Positions 24,260 to 31,338 of a stretch of 33,024 bases of DNA are shown here, in pieces; the first letter of the stretch is position 1, and the number at the start of each line of letters is the position of its first letter. This stretch comes from Kineosporia sp. A_224. GTDB lineage: Bacteria; Actinomycetota; Actinomycetes; Actinomycetales; Kineosporiaceae. The DNA is taken from positions 10,056-43,079 of the forward strand of contig NZ_MWLN01000225.1 of the NCBI RefSeq assembly GCF_002198655.1, given 5' to 3'. A model generated the notes under the pieces. That model was not told the origin of the DNA, did not search any database, and was given only the letters and a program-made list of their open reading frames with translations. The position numbers and the translations under genes are program-made.

Positions 24260-25045
24260 TCAGTGTTCCCCGGCGGCCGCGGGTGCCATCGGGGTGACCC
24301 CGAGAGCGGCCGTACGGCGACGGGTCACCGTCAGGTGCAGGCTCATGGCGAGGTAGTACACGAGGTACGCCAACGAGGCCCCGACGACGATCGGGTTCGG
24401 GTTCGGCATCTGCGTGAGGAGGACGGCGTAGAGCACGAGCCAGCCCGCGGTGAACGCGAGGTTGGTGCGCCGGAAGGCCGCCGTCCGCGACGGGTAGATG
24501 TAGCAGATCGGCACGAAGACGAGCGCGCTGCAGACGAGCAGGATCGCCGTCACCGTGGCCGGGCTGAGGTCGGCGATGATCACGTAGAACGCGACCACGT
24601 TCCAGTAGCTCGGGAAGCCCAGGAAGAAGTGGTCGTCGGTCTTCGCGTCGACCCGGCAGAACTGGTAGCTCGAGGCGAGGAGCGGGATCGTCGCCAGCGC
24701 CGTGCCGAATGCCCCCTCGGGCAGGTAGCCGCCGCTCCAGAGCAGGAGCATCGGCGCGAACGCGTAGGTCAGGTAGTCGACGATGTCGTCGAGCCGGGCG
24801 CCGTCGAACCACGGGATGCGCTCCTTGACGCGCATCCGGCGGGCGAGCATGCCGTCGGTGCCGTCGACGATGAGCGTCACGAGACCGAGCCACAGCGCGG
24901 TGATCGCGTCCCCGGCGAAGGCGGCGAGCACGATGAGCAGGGCGAGGGCGCTCCCGCTCGCGGTGTACAGGTGCACGGCACCTGCTCCGGCACGCGCCCA
25001 GTTCCCGTCGTGCAGGAATCCCGCCTTGAGGTCGGGCGTGGCCAC
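24260..25045 (-). CDS. CDP-alcohol phosphotransferase, phosphatidylcholine synthase-like
   Basis: Membrane protein of 261 residues. The start is the GTG at 25045 (AAGGAG four bases upstream, MATPDLKAGF). It contains a CDP-alcohol phosphotransferase signature in modified form: DGTDGMLARRMRVKER followed by FDGARLDDIVDYLTY, with the Asp ligands for the metal ions. The DG-DG--AR--VKE--P--G--LD--VDY pattern is the one of bacterial phosphatidylcholine synthase (Pcs), which joins CDP-diacylglycerol and choline. Several hydrophobic segments precede and follow. Pcs is rare in actinobacteria, so the acceptor alcohol may be different. An in-frame ATG at 25231 would add 62 unrelated Arg-rich residues and is rejected. 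Confidence 0.82.
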   Translation of the reverse strand: MATPDLKAGFLHDGNWARAGAGAVHLYTASGSALALLIVLAAFAGDAITALWLGLVTLIVDGTDGMLARRMRVKERIPWFDGARLDDIVDYLTYAFAPMLLLWSGGYLPEGAFGTALATIPLLASSYQFCRVDAKTDDHFFLGFPSYWNVVAFYVIIADLSPATVTAILLVCSALVFVPICYIYPSRTAAFRRTNLAFTAGWLVLYAVLLTQMPNPNPIVVGASLAYLVYYLAMSLHLTVTRRRTAALGVTPMAPAAAGEH

Positions 25046-25352
25046 GGCACTCCTTCGGCTGGTGCGCCCTCGCGCTGTCCGGGCGGCACTCTCGACTATG
25101 TCGGGCGGCAGTCTGGCCGGGCGCATCCGGCGCGCCCGCTGCTGCAGGCGTGAGGAGCACGATATCTCGCCCAGCCACCGGACAGATGCCTCGTCGTTAC
25201 CCGCCTGTGCCGTTATGTCCAGAATTTTCATGATCTCCGAAGTGCGAGCGGCGTAAGAGTCGTGTAACGCGATGCCCTCCGCGGGCCACCGAGACTGGCG
25301 AAGGGGTCAGCGGTGACCCGCCGCGACGACGCGATCACCAGGAGGCCGCACC
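25046..25352. other. Divergent intergenic region, comparatively A+T-rich
   Basis: About 307 bases between the CDP-alcohol transferase and DM13 genes. It includes one of the few A+T-richer stretches of the window (25196-25280, with CCAGAATTTTCATGATC). A GCGT...ACGC pair encloses AAGAGTCGTGTA near 25250-25269. It should carry the promoters of both genes; no certain -35/-10 pair or operator is recognised. Confidence 0.45.
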
Positions 25353-25952
25353 GTGGACGACCTTTCGACCGCCCCTGCACCTGGATCCGTGGAGCGGCGG
25401 CCGCGCAGGCTCGTCGCCTCGCTGCTCGTCGTGGCGGTGGTCCTCGCCGGTGCCGGGGTCGCGGCCTGGGTGTTCCAGCCCTGGCGGCTGTGGACGACGA
25501 CCGTCGTGGCCGAGGCCGCGCCCGGCGCTGTGCCCGCGCCGGCCGGGACGCCGACCGCAGGGGCCCCGGCGCCCGCCACAAGGGCCTCGGGGTCGCCGTC
25601 CGCGGCCGGGCCGCAGGTCGTCGCGGCCGGTGACCTCGACTCCCTCGCCCACGAGACGACCGGCCGGGTCACGCTCGTCGCGCTCCCGGACGGCGGGCAC
25701 GCCGTCCGGATCGAGGACCTCGCGACCTCCGACGGCCCCGACCTGCGGGTGTGGCTCTCCGCGCGGACCGTGGCGGACGTCGAGGACGCCGAGTCCGGCC
25801 GCTGGCTCGAGCTCGGGCCGCTGCGCGGCAACCGCGGGGCGCTCACGTACCCGGTGCCGGCCGGTACCGATGTCTCGGAGTTCGCGAGCCTCGTCATCTG
25901 GTGCAAGCGGTTCTCGGTCGGTTTCGGGGCGGCGCCGCTGACGGTGGCCTGA
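25353..25952 (+). CDS. Membrane-anchored DM13-domain protein
   Basis: Protein of 199 residues, GTG at 25353 after GGAGG. After a short basic N-terminus (ERRPRRL) comes a signal-anchor (LVASLLVVAVVLAGAGVAAWVF, residues ~21-42), then an Ala/Pro/Gly linker to ~85. The DM13 domain follows (~90-199): GRVTLVALPDGGHAVRIEDL, TSDGPDLRVWLS, LGPLRGNRGALTYPVP and FASLVIWCKRFSVGFGAAPL with the conserved Cys. DM13 domains are thought to bind a redox cofactor or metal; in bacteria the role is unknown. It is probably exported or anchored outside the membrane and lies tail to tail with the two-component system. Confidence 0.87.
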   Translation: MDDLSTAPAPGSVERRPRRLVASLLVVAVVLAGAGVAAWVFQPWRLWTTTVVAEAAPGAVPAPAGTPTAGAPAPATRASGSPSAAGPQVVAAGDLDSLAHETTGRVTLVALPDGGHAVRIEDLATSDGPDLRVWLSARTVADVEDAESGRWLELGPLRGNRGALTYPVPAGTDVSEFASLVIWCKRFSVGFGAAPLTVA

Positions 25953-25964
25953 GCCGCGGGCCCG

Positions 25965-25979
25965 AGCCGGTGACCGGCT
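25965..25979. terminator. Hairpin between convergent DM13 and kinase genes
   Basis: AGCCGGT-G-ACCGGCT is a perfect inverted repeat (effective stem of six pairs with a TGA loop), located between two converging stop codons (25952 and 25981). No T-run is present. A two-way terminator is plausible. Confidence 0.5.
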
Positions 25980-25980
25980 G

Positions 25981-27177
25981 CTACCCGGTCCGGTCGCCGT
26001 CCCGCGGGCCGGCGACCGGCACCCGCAGCTCGAACCGGCAGCCGCCCGGCACGTCCCCGACCGTCACGTCGCCGCCGTGCGCCCGGGCGACCCCGCGGGC
26101 GATCGCGAGGCCGAGCCCGCCGCCGCCGTCCGCGCCCGGCGTCCGGGCCGTGCTCGCCCGCCAGCCCGGCTCGAAGAGCCGCTCGACGTCGGCGGCCGCG
26201 ATCCCGCCGCAGCCGTCCTCGACGCCGACGACCGCGACCGGGGCGTCGTCCGCACCCCGGGGGTCGACCCGGACATTGACCCGGACGTCGACCCGGACGT
26301 CGGCCCGGACGACCGAGCCCGGCGCCGAGTAGCGGACGGCGTTCGCGACGAGGTTGCCGACGACCCGGGCGAGTGCGCGGCCGTCGCCCCGCACCTGGAT
26401 GCCCTGGTGCGGCCCGGGGTGCGCGACCGGCGCGACGGTGACCCCGCGGGCCGCCGCCCCGGCGGCGGCGGCGCCGGTGACGTCGCGGACGAGCGCGGCG
26501 AGGTCGAGCGGGGCGAGGTCGAGCAGGACGGCACCGGCCTGGAGCCGGGAGAGCTCGAAGAGGTCGTCGACGAGGCCGCCGAGCCGGTCGACCTCCTGGA
26601 GGATCTGACGGTGGTAGCGGGCCGGGTCGGCGGCCAGGCCGTCCTCGAGGGCCTCGGCCATGGCCCGGACCCCGGCGAGCGGGGTGCGCAGGTCGTGGCT
26701 CACCCAGGCGACGAGCTCGCGGCGCGAGTCCTCCAGGGCGCGCTCGCGGGCGCGCGCCGCGGCGAAACGGTCCCCCGCCGAGACGAGCTCGGCATGGATC
26801 TCTGCGAGCTCGAGCAGGTGCGGGGTGTCCCCGTCGTCCCGCCCGCCGTCCGCGGTCCGCCGGGCCAGCCGGCGGACGGCGACGACGTCCCGGACGACGA
26901 CCCGGCCCGCGACGACGGCCACGGCGAGGGCGACGACCCCGGCGACGAGGCTCACCCGGACGACGACCCCGAGGTCGTGGGTCGAGATGAACATGGCCCG
27001 GGCGGCGCCCCAGACCCCCGCGACGAGCGAGGCGACCCCGACGACGGCGGTCGCGACGAGCGTGGACCGCACCGAGCGGCGCGGCGCGAGCCGGACGACG
27101 AGCAGTCCCACGACCCCGACAGCGCCGGACCAGGCCAGCGCCAGCAGCACGACCTGCACGCCGGCCGGGACCGTCAT
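25981..27177 (-). CDS. Two-component sensor histidine kinase
   Basis: Membrane kinase of 398 residues; the ATG at 27177 overlaps the regulator stop by four bases (ATGA). Hydrophobic segments near residues 6-30, 37-62 and 72-96 leave little extracellular sequence, so it may sense a membrane or intracellular signal. The DHp box is ELVAWVSHDLRTPLAG with phospho-acceptor His161. The ATPase domain has the N box GNLVANAVRYSAPG, VEDGCGGI, LFEPGWRAS and GGGLGLAIARGVARAHGG. Between N box and G1 box the protein carries a run of DV-RV repeats (RADVRVDVRVNVRVDPRG) encoded by four 12-bp tandem repeats. Its cognate regulator is encoded just upstream. Confidence 0.94.
   Translation of the reverse strand: MTVPAGVQVVLLALAWSGAVGVVGLLVVRLAPRRSVRSTLVATAVVGVASLVAGVWGAARAMFISTHDLGVVVRVSLVAGVVALAVAVVAGRVVVRDVVAVRRLARRTADGGRDDGDTPHLLELAEIHAELVSAGDRFAAARARERALEDSRRELVAWVSHDLRTPLAGVRAMAEALEDGLAADPARYHRQILQEVDRLGGLVDDLFELSRLQAGAVLLDLAPLDLAALVRDVTGAAAAGAAARGVTVAPVAHPGPHQGIQVRGDGRALARVVGNLVANAVRYSAPGSVVRADVRVDVRVNVRVDPRGADDAPVAVVGVEDGCGGIAAADVERLFEPGWRASTARTPGADGGGGLGLAIARGVARAHGGDVTVGDVPGGCRFELRVPVAGPRDGDRTG
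26263..26310. repeat. Four 12-bp tandem repeats inside the kinase ATPase domain
   Basis: Units GTCGACCCGGAC, ATTGACCCGGAC, GTCGACCCGGAC and GTCGGCCCGGAC follow one another without gaps. They encode alternating Val-Arg-Val-Asp/Asn residues in a beta strand or hairpin. The length can change by four residues per unit without a frameshift. Confidence 0.9.
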
Positions 27178-27902
27178 GCCTGCTCCCAGCGGTAGCCGAC
27201 GCCCCACACGGTCGCGAGGAGCGCGGGGGCCGACGGGTCCGCCTCGATCTTCTCCCGCAGCCGGCGGACGTGGACGGTGACGGTCGAGGTGTCCCCGAAG
27301 TCCCAGCCCCACACCTCGCGCATGAGCTGCTCGCGGCTGAACGCCGTCCCCGGGTGGGCCATGAGGTGGGCGAGCAGGTCGAGCTCGCGGGCGGTGAGGG
27401 TGAGCGGGGCGCCGTCCCGGGTGACGGTCCGGGCGGCGAGGTCGACGACGAGCCCGCCCGCGACGAGGCGGCGCCGGCCGGCCGCGGCGAGGGCGGCCGC
27501 CGGGCCCGGCGTGCCACCGCCCCCCGACGGTGCGGCCCGCCGGAGCACCGCCTGCACCCGCAGCACGAGCTCGCGCGGGCTGAACGGCTTGACGACGTAG
27601 TCGTCCGCGCCGCTCTCGAGACCGGCGAGCCGGTCCGCCTCGTCCCCGAGCGCGGTGAGCATGACGACGGGCAGGTCGGCGCGGGCCTCCCGCAGCCGGC
27701 GGCACACCTCGAGGCCGTCGATGCCCGGCAGCATGAGGTCGAGGACGACGAGGTCGGGCCGCTCCCGGGCCGCGACCGCGAGCGCCGTGACCCCGTCCGC
27801 GGCCCGGACGACGGTCAGCCCGGCGTCCTGGAGGTAGGCCGCGACGACGTCGGCGACCGTCTCGTCGTCCTCGACGACGAGCACGGTCAACGGGGCCGCC
27901 AT
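27174..27902 (-). CDS. OmpR/PhoB-family response regulator
   Basis: Response regulator of 242 residues. The receiver domain has the acidic pair EDD (11-13), phospho-acceptor Asp55 in VVLDLMLPG, Thr83 and Lys105 in DDYVVKPFSP. A Gly/Pro/Ala linker (~121-140) leads to the winged-helix DNA-binding domain with LTARELDLLAHLMAHPG, REVWGWDF, TVTVHVRRLREKIE and VWGVGYRW. It is encoded before the kinase, with a 4-base overlap. No Shine-Dalgarno precedes the ATG at 27902; instead TAGGCT lies six bases upstream. Targets are unknown; the DM13 gene and the divergent macro-domain gene are neighbours. Confidence 0.95.
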   Translation of the reverse strand: MAAPLTVLVVEDDETVADVVAAYLQDAGLTVVRAADGVTALAVAARERPDLVVLDLMLPGIDGLEVCRRLREARADLPVVMLTALGDEADRLAGLESGADDYVVKPFSPRELVLRVQAVLRRAAPSGGGGTPGPAAALAAAGRRRLVAGGLVVDLAARTVTRDGAPLTLTARELDLLAHLMAHPGTAFSREQLMREVWGWDFGDTSTVTVHVRRLREKIEADPSAPALLATVWGVGYRWEQA

Positions 27903-27908
27903 GACCGC

Positions 27909-27914
27909 AGCCTA
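27909..27914 (-). promoter_or_regulatory. Candidate -10 hexamer for leaderless start of the regulator gene
   Basis: On the minus strand TAGGCT lies six bases before the ATG at 27902, with no Shine-Dalgarno sequence. Confidence 0.45.
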
Positions 27915-27983
27915 GGCGGCGGGGGCGGGCCCGGAGCCGCAGCCGGGCTCACCGGCCCCTTACGGCCCCGGCCCCCGCGTCGG

Positions 27984-27989
27984 CATGCT
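27984..27989 (+). promoter_or_regulatory. Candidate -10 hexamer for the macro-domain gene
   Basis: CATGCT lies six bases before the GTG at 27996. The GGGAGG between them touches the start codon and is too close to serve as a ribosome site, which favours a leaderless transcript. Confidence 0.35.
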
Positions 27990-27995
27990 GGGAGG

Positions 27996-28508
27996 GTGAA
28001 GCTGCGCACCGTCGTCGGGGACCTCACCGGGCAGCCGGTGGACGCCGTCGTGCGCGTCGTCCCGCCGCCCCGGCGCCGGCGCACCCCGGACGACGAGCTC
28101 GGGCTGCTGCGTGCCGCCGGCCCGCAGGCGCTCGCCGCTTTCGAGGAGCTCCTCGCGCTGTCGCACCCGGCAGGTCTGCCCGCGGGACAGGCGGTCTCGA
28201 CGACGGCCGGCACCCTGCCCGCACGCTGGCTCGTGCACGTGGCCGCCCCGCAGTACGACATCCGGGTCGACCGGGAGCACCTGCTCTCCGCGGCGTACCG
28301 GTCGGTGCTCGCGGTCGCCGACGCGCTCGGTGCCCGCACCCTCGCGCTGACCCCGATCGGGATGACCCAGCCCTACTGGCCGCTCGACGTCGCGACCCGG
28401 GTGGCCCTGACGACCCTGCCGAACACCCCGACCCGGGTCCGCGAGGCGACCCTCGTCGTCCGGACGCCCGCCGCCCTCGACGTCGTCGCCGCGGCGCTGG
28501 CGCGGTAG
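27996..28508 (+). CDS. Degenerate macro-domain-like protein
   Basis: Protein of 170 residues resembling the macro (ADP-ribose-binding) fold. It opens with KLRTVVGDLTGQPVDAVV, has PAGQAVSTTAGTLPARWLVH and AAPQYD in the middle, and LLSAAYRSVLAVADALGART then LALTPIGM, the order found in macro domains. However, the NAAN motif after VDAVV is replaced by RVVP, and the GGGVDGAI loop by a basic/acidic stretch (PPPRRRRTPDDE), so the usual ADP-ribose contacts and any hydrolase activity are probably absent. Start GTG 27996, divergent from the response regulator gene. The family assignment rests on pattern and fold order, so it is moderately certain. Confidence 0.68.
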   Translation: MKLRTVVGDLTGQPVDAVVRVVPPPRRRRTPDDELGLLRAAGPQALAAFEELLALSHPAGLPAGQAVSTTAGTLPARWLVHVAAPQYDIRVDREHLLSAAYRSVLAVADALGARTLALTPIGMTQPYWPLDVATRVALTTLPNTPTRVREATLVVRTPAALDVVAAALAR

Positions 28509-28531
28509 GTGCGCCGGCACTCCGGCGTGAT

Positions 28532-28572
28532 CGTGACGGTCTCCGCGGCGCCGTGCCGCGGGATCGGTCACG
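28532..28572. terminator. Long GC-rich stem-loop after the macro-domain gene
   Basis: CGTGAC at 28532-28537 pairs with GTCACG at 28567-28572. Inside these, CCGCGGC at 28543-28549 pairs with GCCGCGG at 28555-28561 around a GCCGT loop. It starts 24 bases after the macro-domain stop codon. There is no T-run, but such stems commonly end transcripts in high-GC actinobacteria. Confidence 0.5.
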
Positions 28573-28607
28573 ACAAGCCAGTTCGAGCGGGCCGCCGCGC
28601 CGGTGCG

Positions 28608-29015
28608 ATGCAAGACTCGCCCGATGCCCGAGGATGCGCTGCCGGTGCCGACGTACGACCTCGACACCGGGACGTCGATGCGATCACCCGCCGGGTCGTC
28701 CGGCCGGTGCTCGGAGCGCTGCTGCGGCCCGGCGAGGTCGACGAAGTCGACGTCAGCATCGGTCCGGACAGGTCAGGAGCGCCGGAGCACCTGTGGGGCA
28801 CCCACCTCGGCCCCGAACCCGGCCGGTTCGTCTGGCTCCGTGTTCTCTGCTCGGGCGAGGCGTACGACCGCCGCGTCTGCGAGGTGACCGACCAGCCGGA
28901 GGACGCGTTCGCGCTCTCGTGCGACCTCTACTCGGACCTGAAGGAGTTCGTCGCGGAGAGCCGGTTCGGGTGGGGCCAGCTGCGCGACGGGGACTGGACG
29001 GTCCCGCCGCCGTGA
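28608..29015 (+). CDS. Small protein of unknown function, start uncertain, possible frameshift
   Basis: The certain part is the C-terminal ~110 residues (from ~28680 to 29015), with normal codon bias and protein-like sequence: DAITRRVVRPVLGALLRPGE, VDEVDVSIGPDRSG, FVWLRVLCSGEAYDRRVCEV and DLYSDLKEFVAESRFGWGQL. I recognise no family. In its own frame the region before residue DAIT reads as Arg-rich non-coding sequence, and the only ATG is at 28608. In the next frame an ATG at 28624 with a leaderless-type hexamer opens a plausible N-terminus, MPEDALPVPTYDLDTG. One extra base near 28672 would join it to DVDAIT. Either a frameshift or sequencing error, or a start further downstream, is possible. 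Confidence 0.55.
   Translation: MQDSPDARGCAAGADVRPRHRDVDAITRRVVRPVLGALLRPGEVDEVDVSIGPDRSGAPEHLWGTHLGPEPGRFVWLRVLCSGEAYDRRVCEVTDQPEDAFALSCDLYSDLKEFVAESRFGWGQLRDGDWTVPPP
28612..28617 (+). promoter_or_regulatory. Candidate -10 hexamer before an ATG at 28624
   Basis: AAGACT lies six bases before the ATG at 28624, without a Shine-Dalgarno. It fits the leaderless pattern seen at other genes here and points to 28624 as the original start of the small gene that follows. Confidence 0.3.
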
Positions 29016-29065
29016 GCCGCTCGCGCCCGGGACGTCGGCCCGGTGGCGTTGTCGGTGGGTGGTCG

Positions 29066-29071
29066 TAGGTT
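29066..29071 (+). promoter_or_regulatory. Candidate -10 hexamer for leaderless start of the VOC gene
   Basis: TAGGTT lies six bases before the GTG at 29078, and no Shine-Dalgarno sequence is present. Confidence 0.45.
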
Positions 29072-29077
29072 CGTCCC

Positions 29078-29455
29078 GTGATCGACCACGTGGGCATCCA
29101 GGTCGGGGACGTCGAGGCGTCCGTGCGGTTCTACACCGGCGTCTTCGCCGCGATCGGGCTCAAGGAGGTGATGCGCTTCCCCGTCGCGAAGTCCTACGCC
29201 GTCGGGTTCTCCGGTCCGGACGGCAACCCGGACTTCTGGCTCAGCCCCGCGTTCGGCGAGGAGCGGCGCGAGGCGCATCTCGCGCTGCAGGCGCCCGACC
29301 GGGCCGCGGTGGACGCCGTTCACGCCGCGGCGGTGGCCGCCGGGGTCGAGGTGCTGCACACGCCGCGGGAGTGGCCCGAGTACCACCCGGGCTACTACGC
29401 CGTCTTCCTCCGCGACCCGGACGGGCACAACGTCGAGGCCGTCACGCACGCCTGA
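29078..29455 (+). CDS. VOC (glyoxalase/bleomycin-resistance fold) family protein
   Basis: Protein of 125 residues forming one vicinal-oxygen-chelate domain of two beta-alpha-beta-beta-beta units. The first has IDHVGIQVGDVEASVRFYTG with the metal-ligand His at residue 3-4. The second has EAHLALQAPDRAAVDAVHAA and ends in GYYAVFLRDPDGHNVEAVTH with the Glu ligand. No family-specific residues allow a substrate to be named; relatives include small dioxygenase-like and lactoylglutathione-lyase-like proteins. Start GTG 29078, apparently leaderless. The stop codon lies 10 bases from that of the converging pirin gene. Confidence 0.9.
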   Translation: MIDHVGIQVGDVEASVRFYTGVFAAIGLKEVMRFPVAKSYAVGFSGPDGNPDFWLSPAFGEERREAHLALQAPDRAAVDAVHAAAVAAGVEVLHTPREWPEYHPGYYAVFLRDPDGHNVEAVTHA

Positions 29456-29465
29456 GCGGCGCGGG

Positions 29466-30503
29466 TCAGCGCGGCAGCAGCCGCGTCGTCGGCGGGCCCG
29501 GCGCGGGCAACGCAGCAACGGGGTGGGACACGGGCGCGAACCTGCCGGACGACGGGCCGGGTGTCCGGCCGGCCTCCCAGTCAGCCCGCGCCGAGGCGAT
29601 GTCGTCGTGGTCGCGGCCGACGAAGTTCCACCACATGACGAGCCGCTCGCCGAACGGTGCCCCACCGAGCAGGAAGACCCGCGCGGGGCCGTCGGCCTCG
29701 AGCGGCACGACGTCGCGCCCCGGCGGCAGGTGGAGCAGCGCGCCGCGCGGCACGGTGACGCCGTCGACCCGCACGTCGCCCTCGACGGGGAGGAGACCGT
29801 GCTCGAACGACGGGTCGAGCGGTACGCGGGTGGCCGCCGGCGCCGCGCCGGAGTCCCGGCGGAGCACGAGGTCGACGCCGACGATCGGCGAGTACGTCGC
29901 GGCCGGCGAGCGGACGGCGTCCGCGGCGTCCCCGCGGCCGAGCGCCCCCAGGACGACGGTCGCCGTCGCCCCCGGCAGGTCCACGGTCGGCAGCCCGGCG
30001 TGGTGCTCGAAGTGCGGCTCCTGGTGGCGGTCACCGTCGGGCAACGCGACCCACAGCTGGAGGCCGTGCATCGTCGTCCGGTCCACCCCGGCGCCGTCCG
30101 GGTCGCCCGCGTCGGCCGGTCCGTCGAGCACCGAGTCCTCCGCGTGCGCGATCCCCCGGCCCGCCGTCATGAGGTTGAGCTCGCCGGGGCGGACGACCTG
30201 CTCCGACCCGAGCCCGTCGCGGTGGAGCACCTCGCCCGAGTAGAGCCACGTCACCGTCTGCAGCCCGATGTGCGGGTGCGGCGGCACGTGCATGCCGGTC
30301 TCGGCGACCGGCGCCGGGCCGAAGTGGTCGACGAAGCACCAGGCACCGATCGTCCGGATCTGCTTGTGCGGCAACGTCCGCCGCACGAGGAGCGCCCGCG
30401 GGCCGCCGAGCGGCACCTCGCGCGGCTCGAGCAGGCTCGTCCCCGGGCCGTCCGGGGCGGGTGCGCCGTCCGTGCCGACGACGTCGGGGTCGAGCCTGCT
30501 CAT
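29466..30503 (-). CDS. Pirin family protein (first type, 345 residues)
   Basis: Bicupin protein. The N-terminal cupin has the pirin metal site: PHPHIGLQTVTWLYSGEV (His ligands) and ELNLMTAGRGIAHAED (His and Glu). Before it stands LLVRRTLPHKQIRTIGAWCF and after it HGLQLWVALPDG, both typical of pirins. The C-terminal cupin ends in WWNFVGRDHDDIASARADWE. Pirins are iron proteins with quercetinase or redox-sensor activity in characterised cases; the role here is unknown. ATG at 30503 follows GGAGG by four bases. The gap to the second pirin gene is 43 bases, so the two are probably one transcript. Confidence 0.95.
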   Translation of the reverse strand: MSRLDPDVVGTDGAPAPDGPGTSLLEPREVPLGGPRALLVRRTLPHKQIRTIGAWCFVDHFGPAPVAETGMHVPPHPHIGLQTVTWLYSGEVLHRDGLGSEQVVRPGELNLMTAGRGIAHAEDSVLDGPADAGDPDGAGVDRTTMHGLQLWVALPDGDRHQEPHFEHHAGLPTVDLPGATATVVLGALGRGDAADAVRSPAATYSPIVGVDLVLRRDSGAAPAATRVPLDPSFEHGLLPVEGDVRVDGVTVPRGALLHLPPGRDVVPLEADGPARVFLLGGAPFGERLVMWWNFVGRDHDDIASARADWEAGRTPGPSSGRFAPVSHPVAALPAPGPPTTRLLPR

Positions 30504-30546
30504 GCGGTCCTCCGGCGGGTCGGTCCTGGCGGCGGCTGCCGCCGGG

Positions 30547-31338
30547 TCAGGAGAGCCGTGCGTGCATCTCCCAGACGAGGATCTCGGCGTCGGTCGACGC
30601 CGTGACCTTCTGGCCGCCGCCGAGGATCCGGGCGGCGTCGCCGTCCGTCAGCTCGCCTGCGCCCTCGAGCCGCACCGTGCCGCGCGGCACGAAGAGGTGG
30701 ACGAACGGCGCCTCCGGCAGCGTCACGGTGTCGCCCGCGGACATCCGCGAGGCGAGCAGCGCGGCGTACTGGTTCTTGATCCGGATGGCCGCGTGGTCGG
30801 CGTGCCCGGGCATCCCGGACGCGACCGGGACCAGCCCGCCGCGCATGAGCTCGTCGGCGATCTCGAGCTGCTCGTAGCCCGGCGCGATCGAGCCCTCGTC
30901 GGGCACGACCCACATCTGCACGAAGTGCACCGGGTCGAGGTGCTCGGGGCCGCCCTCGAGGCGCCACGAGTCGTTCTTCTCGCTGTGCAGGATGCCGGTG
31001 CCGGCACTCATCCGCTGGGCCAGGCCGGGGTAGATGACGCCGCTGTGCCCGGTGGAGTCCTGGTGCACGAGCGAACCCTGCATGACCCAGGTGACGATCT
31101 CCATGTCCTGGTGGGGGTGCGTCTCGAAGCCGGTGCCGGGCTTGACGATGTCGTCGTTGTTGACGAGCAGCAGCCCGAAGTGGGTGTTCCGCGGGTCGCG
31201 GTGGTGCCCGAAGGAGAACGAGTGCTTGGAGTCGAGCCAGCCGCCCGCCTTCGTCACGAACCGCTCGCCGGCCCGCCGGACGTCGATGCCCGGGTCCACG
31301 ACCTCGAGGGTCGACGCGCTCGCGGGGGTGTCGCTCAT
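30547..31338 (-). CDS. Pirin family protein (YhhW type, 263 residues)
   Basis: Bicupin of the YhhW/quercetinase-like branch: DSKHSFSFGHHRDPRNTHFG, then the metal site TGFETHPHQDMEIVTWVMQG (two His) and RMSAGTGILHSEKND (His and Glu), followed by HFVQMWVVPDEGSIAPGYEQ. It differs from the first pirin in length and motif spacing, so the two are not a recent duplication. Start ATG 31338, AGGAG eight bases upstream. It leads the two-pirin unit, and a MarR-like palindrome lies about 70 bases before the start. Regulation by a MarR repressor responding to electrophiles or oxidants is likely by analogy; no marR gene is in the window. Confidence 0.95.
   Translation of the reverse strand: MSDTPASASTLEVVDPGIDVRRAGERFVTKAGGWLDSKHSFSFGHHRDPRNTHFGLLLVNNDDIVKPGTGFETHPHQDMEIVTWVMQGSLVHQDSTGHSGVIYPGLAQRMSAGTGILHSEKNDSWRLEGGPEHLDPVHFVQMWVVPDEGSIAPGYEQLEIADELMRGGLVPVASGMPGHADHAAIRIKNQYAALLASRMSAGDTVTLPEAPFVHLFVPRGTVRLEGAGELTDGDAARILGGGQKVTASTDAEILVWEMHARLS

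Noticed and set aside
25046-25231. Alternative start of the CDP-alcohol transferase at the ATG at 25231 (MKILDITAQ), or a leader peptide there
   Set aside because: The added 62 residues are Arg-rich and unlike the family. The GTG at 25045 has a good ribosome site at the usual family N-terminus.
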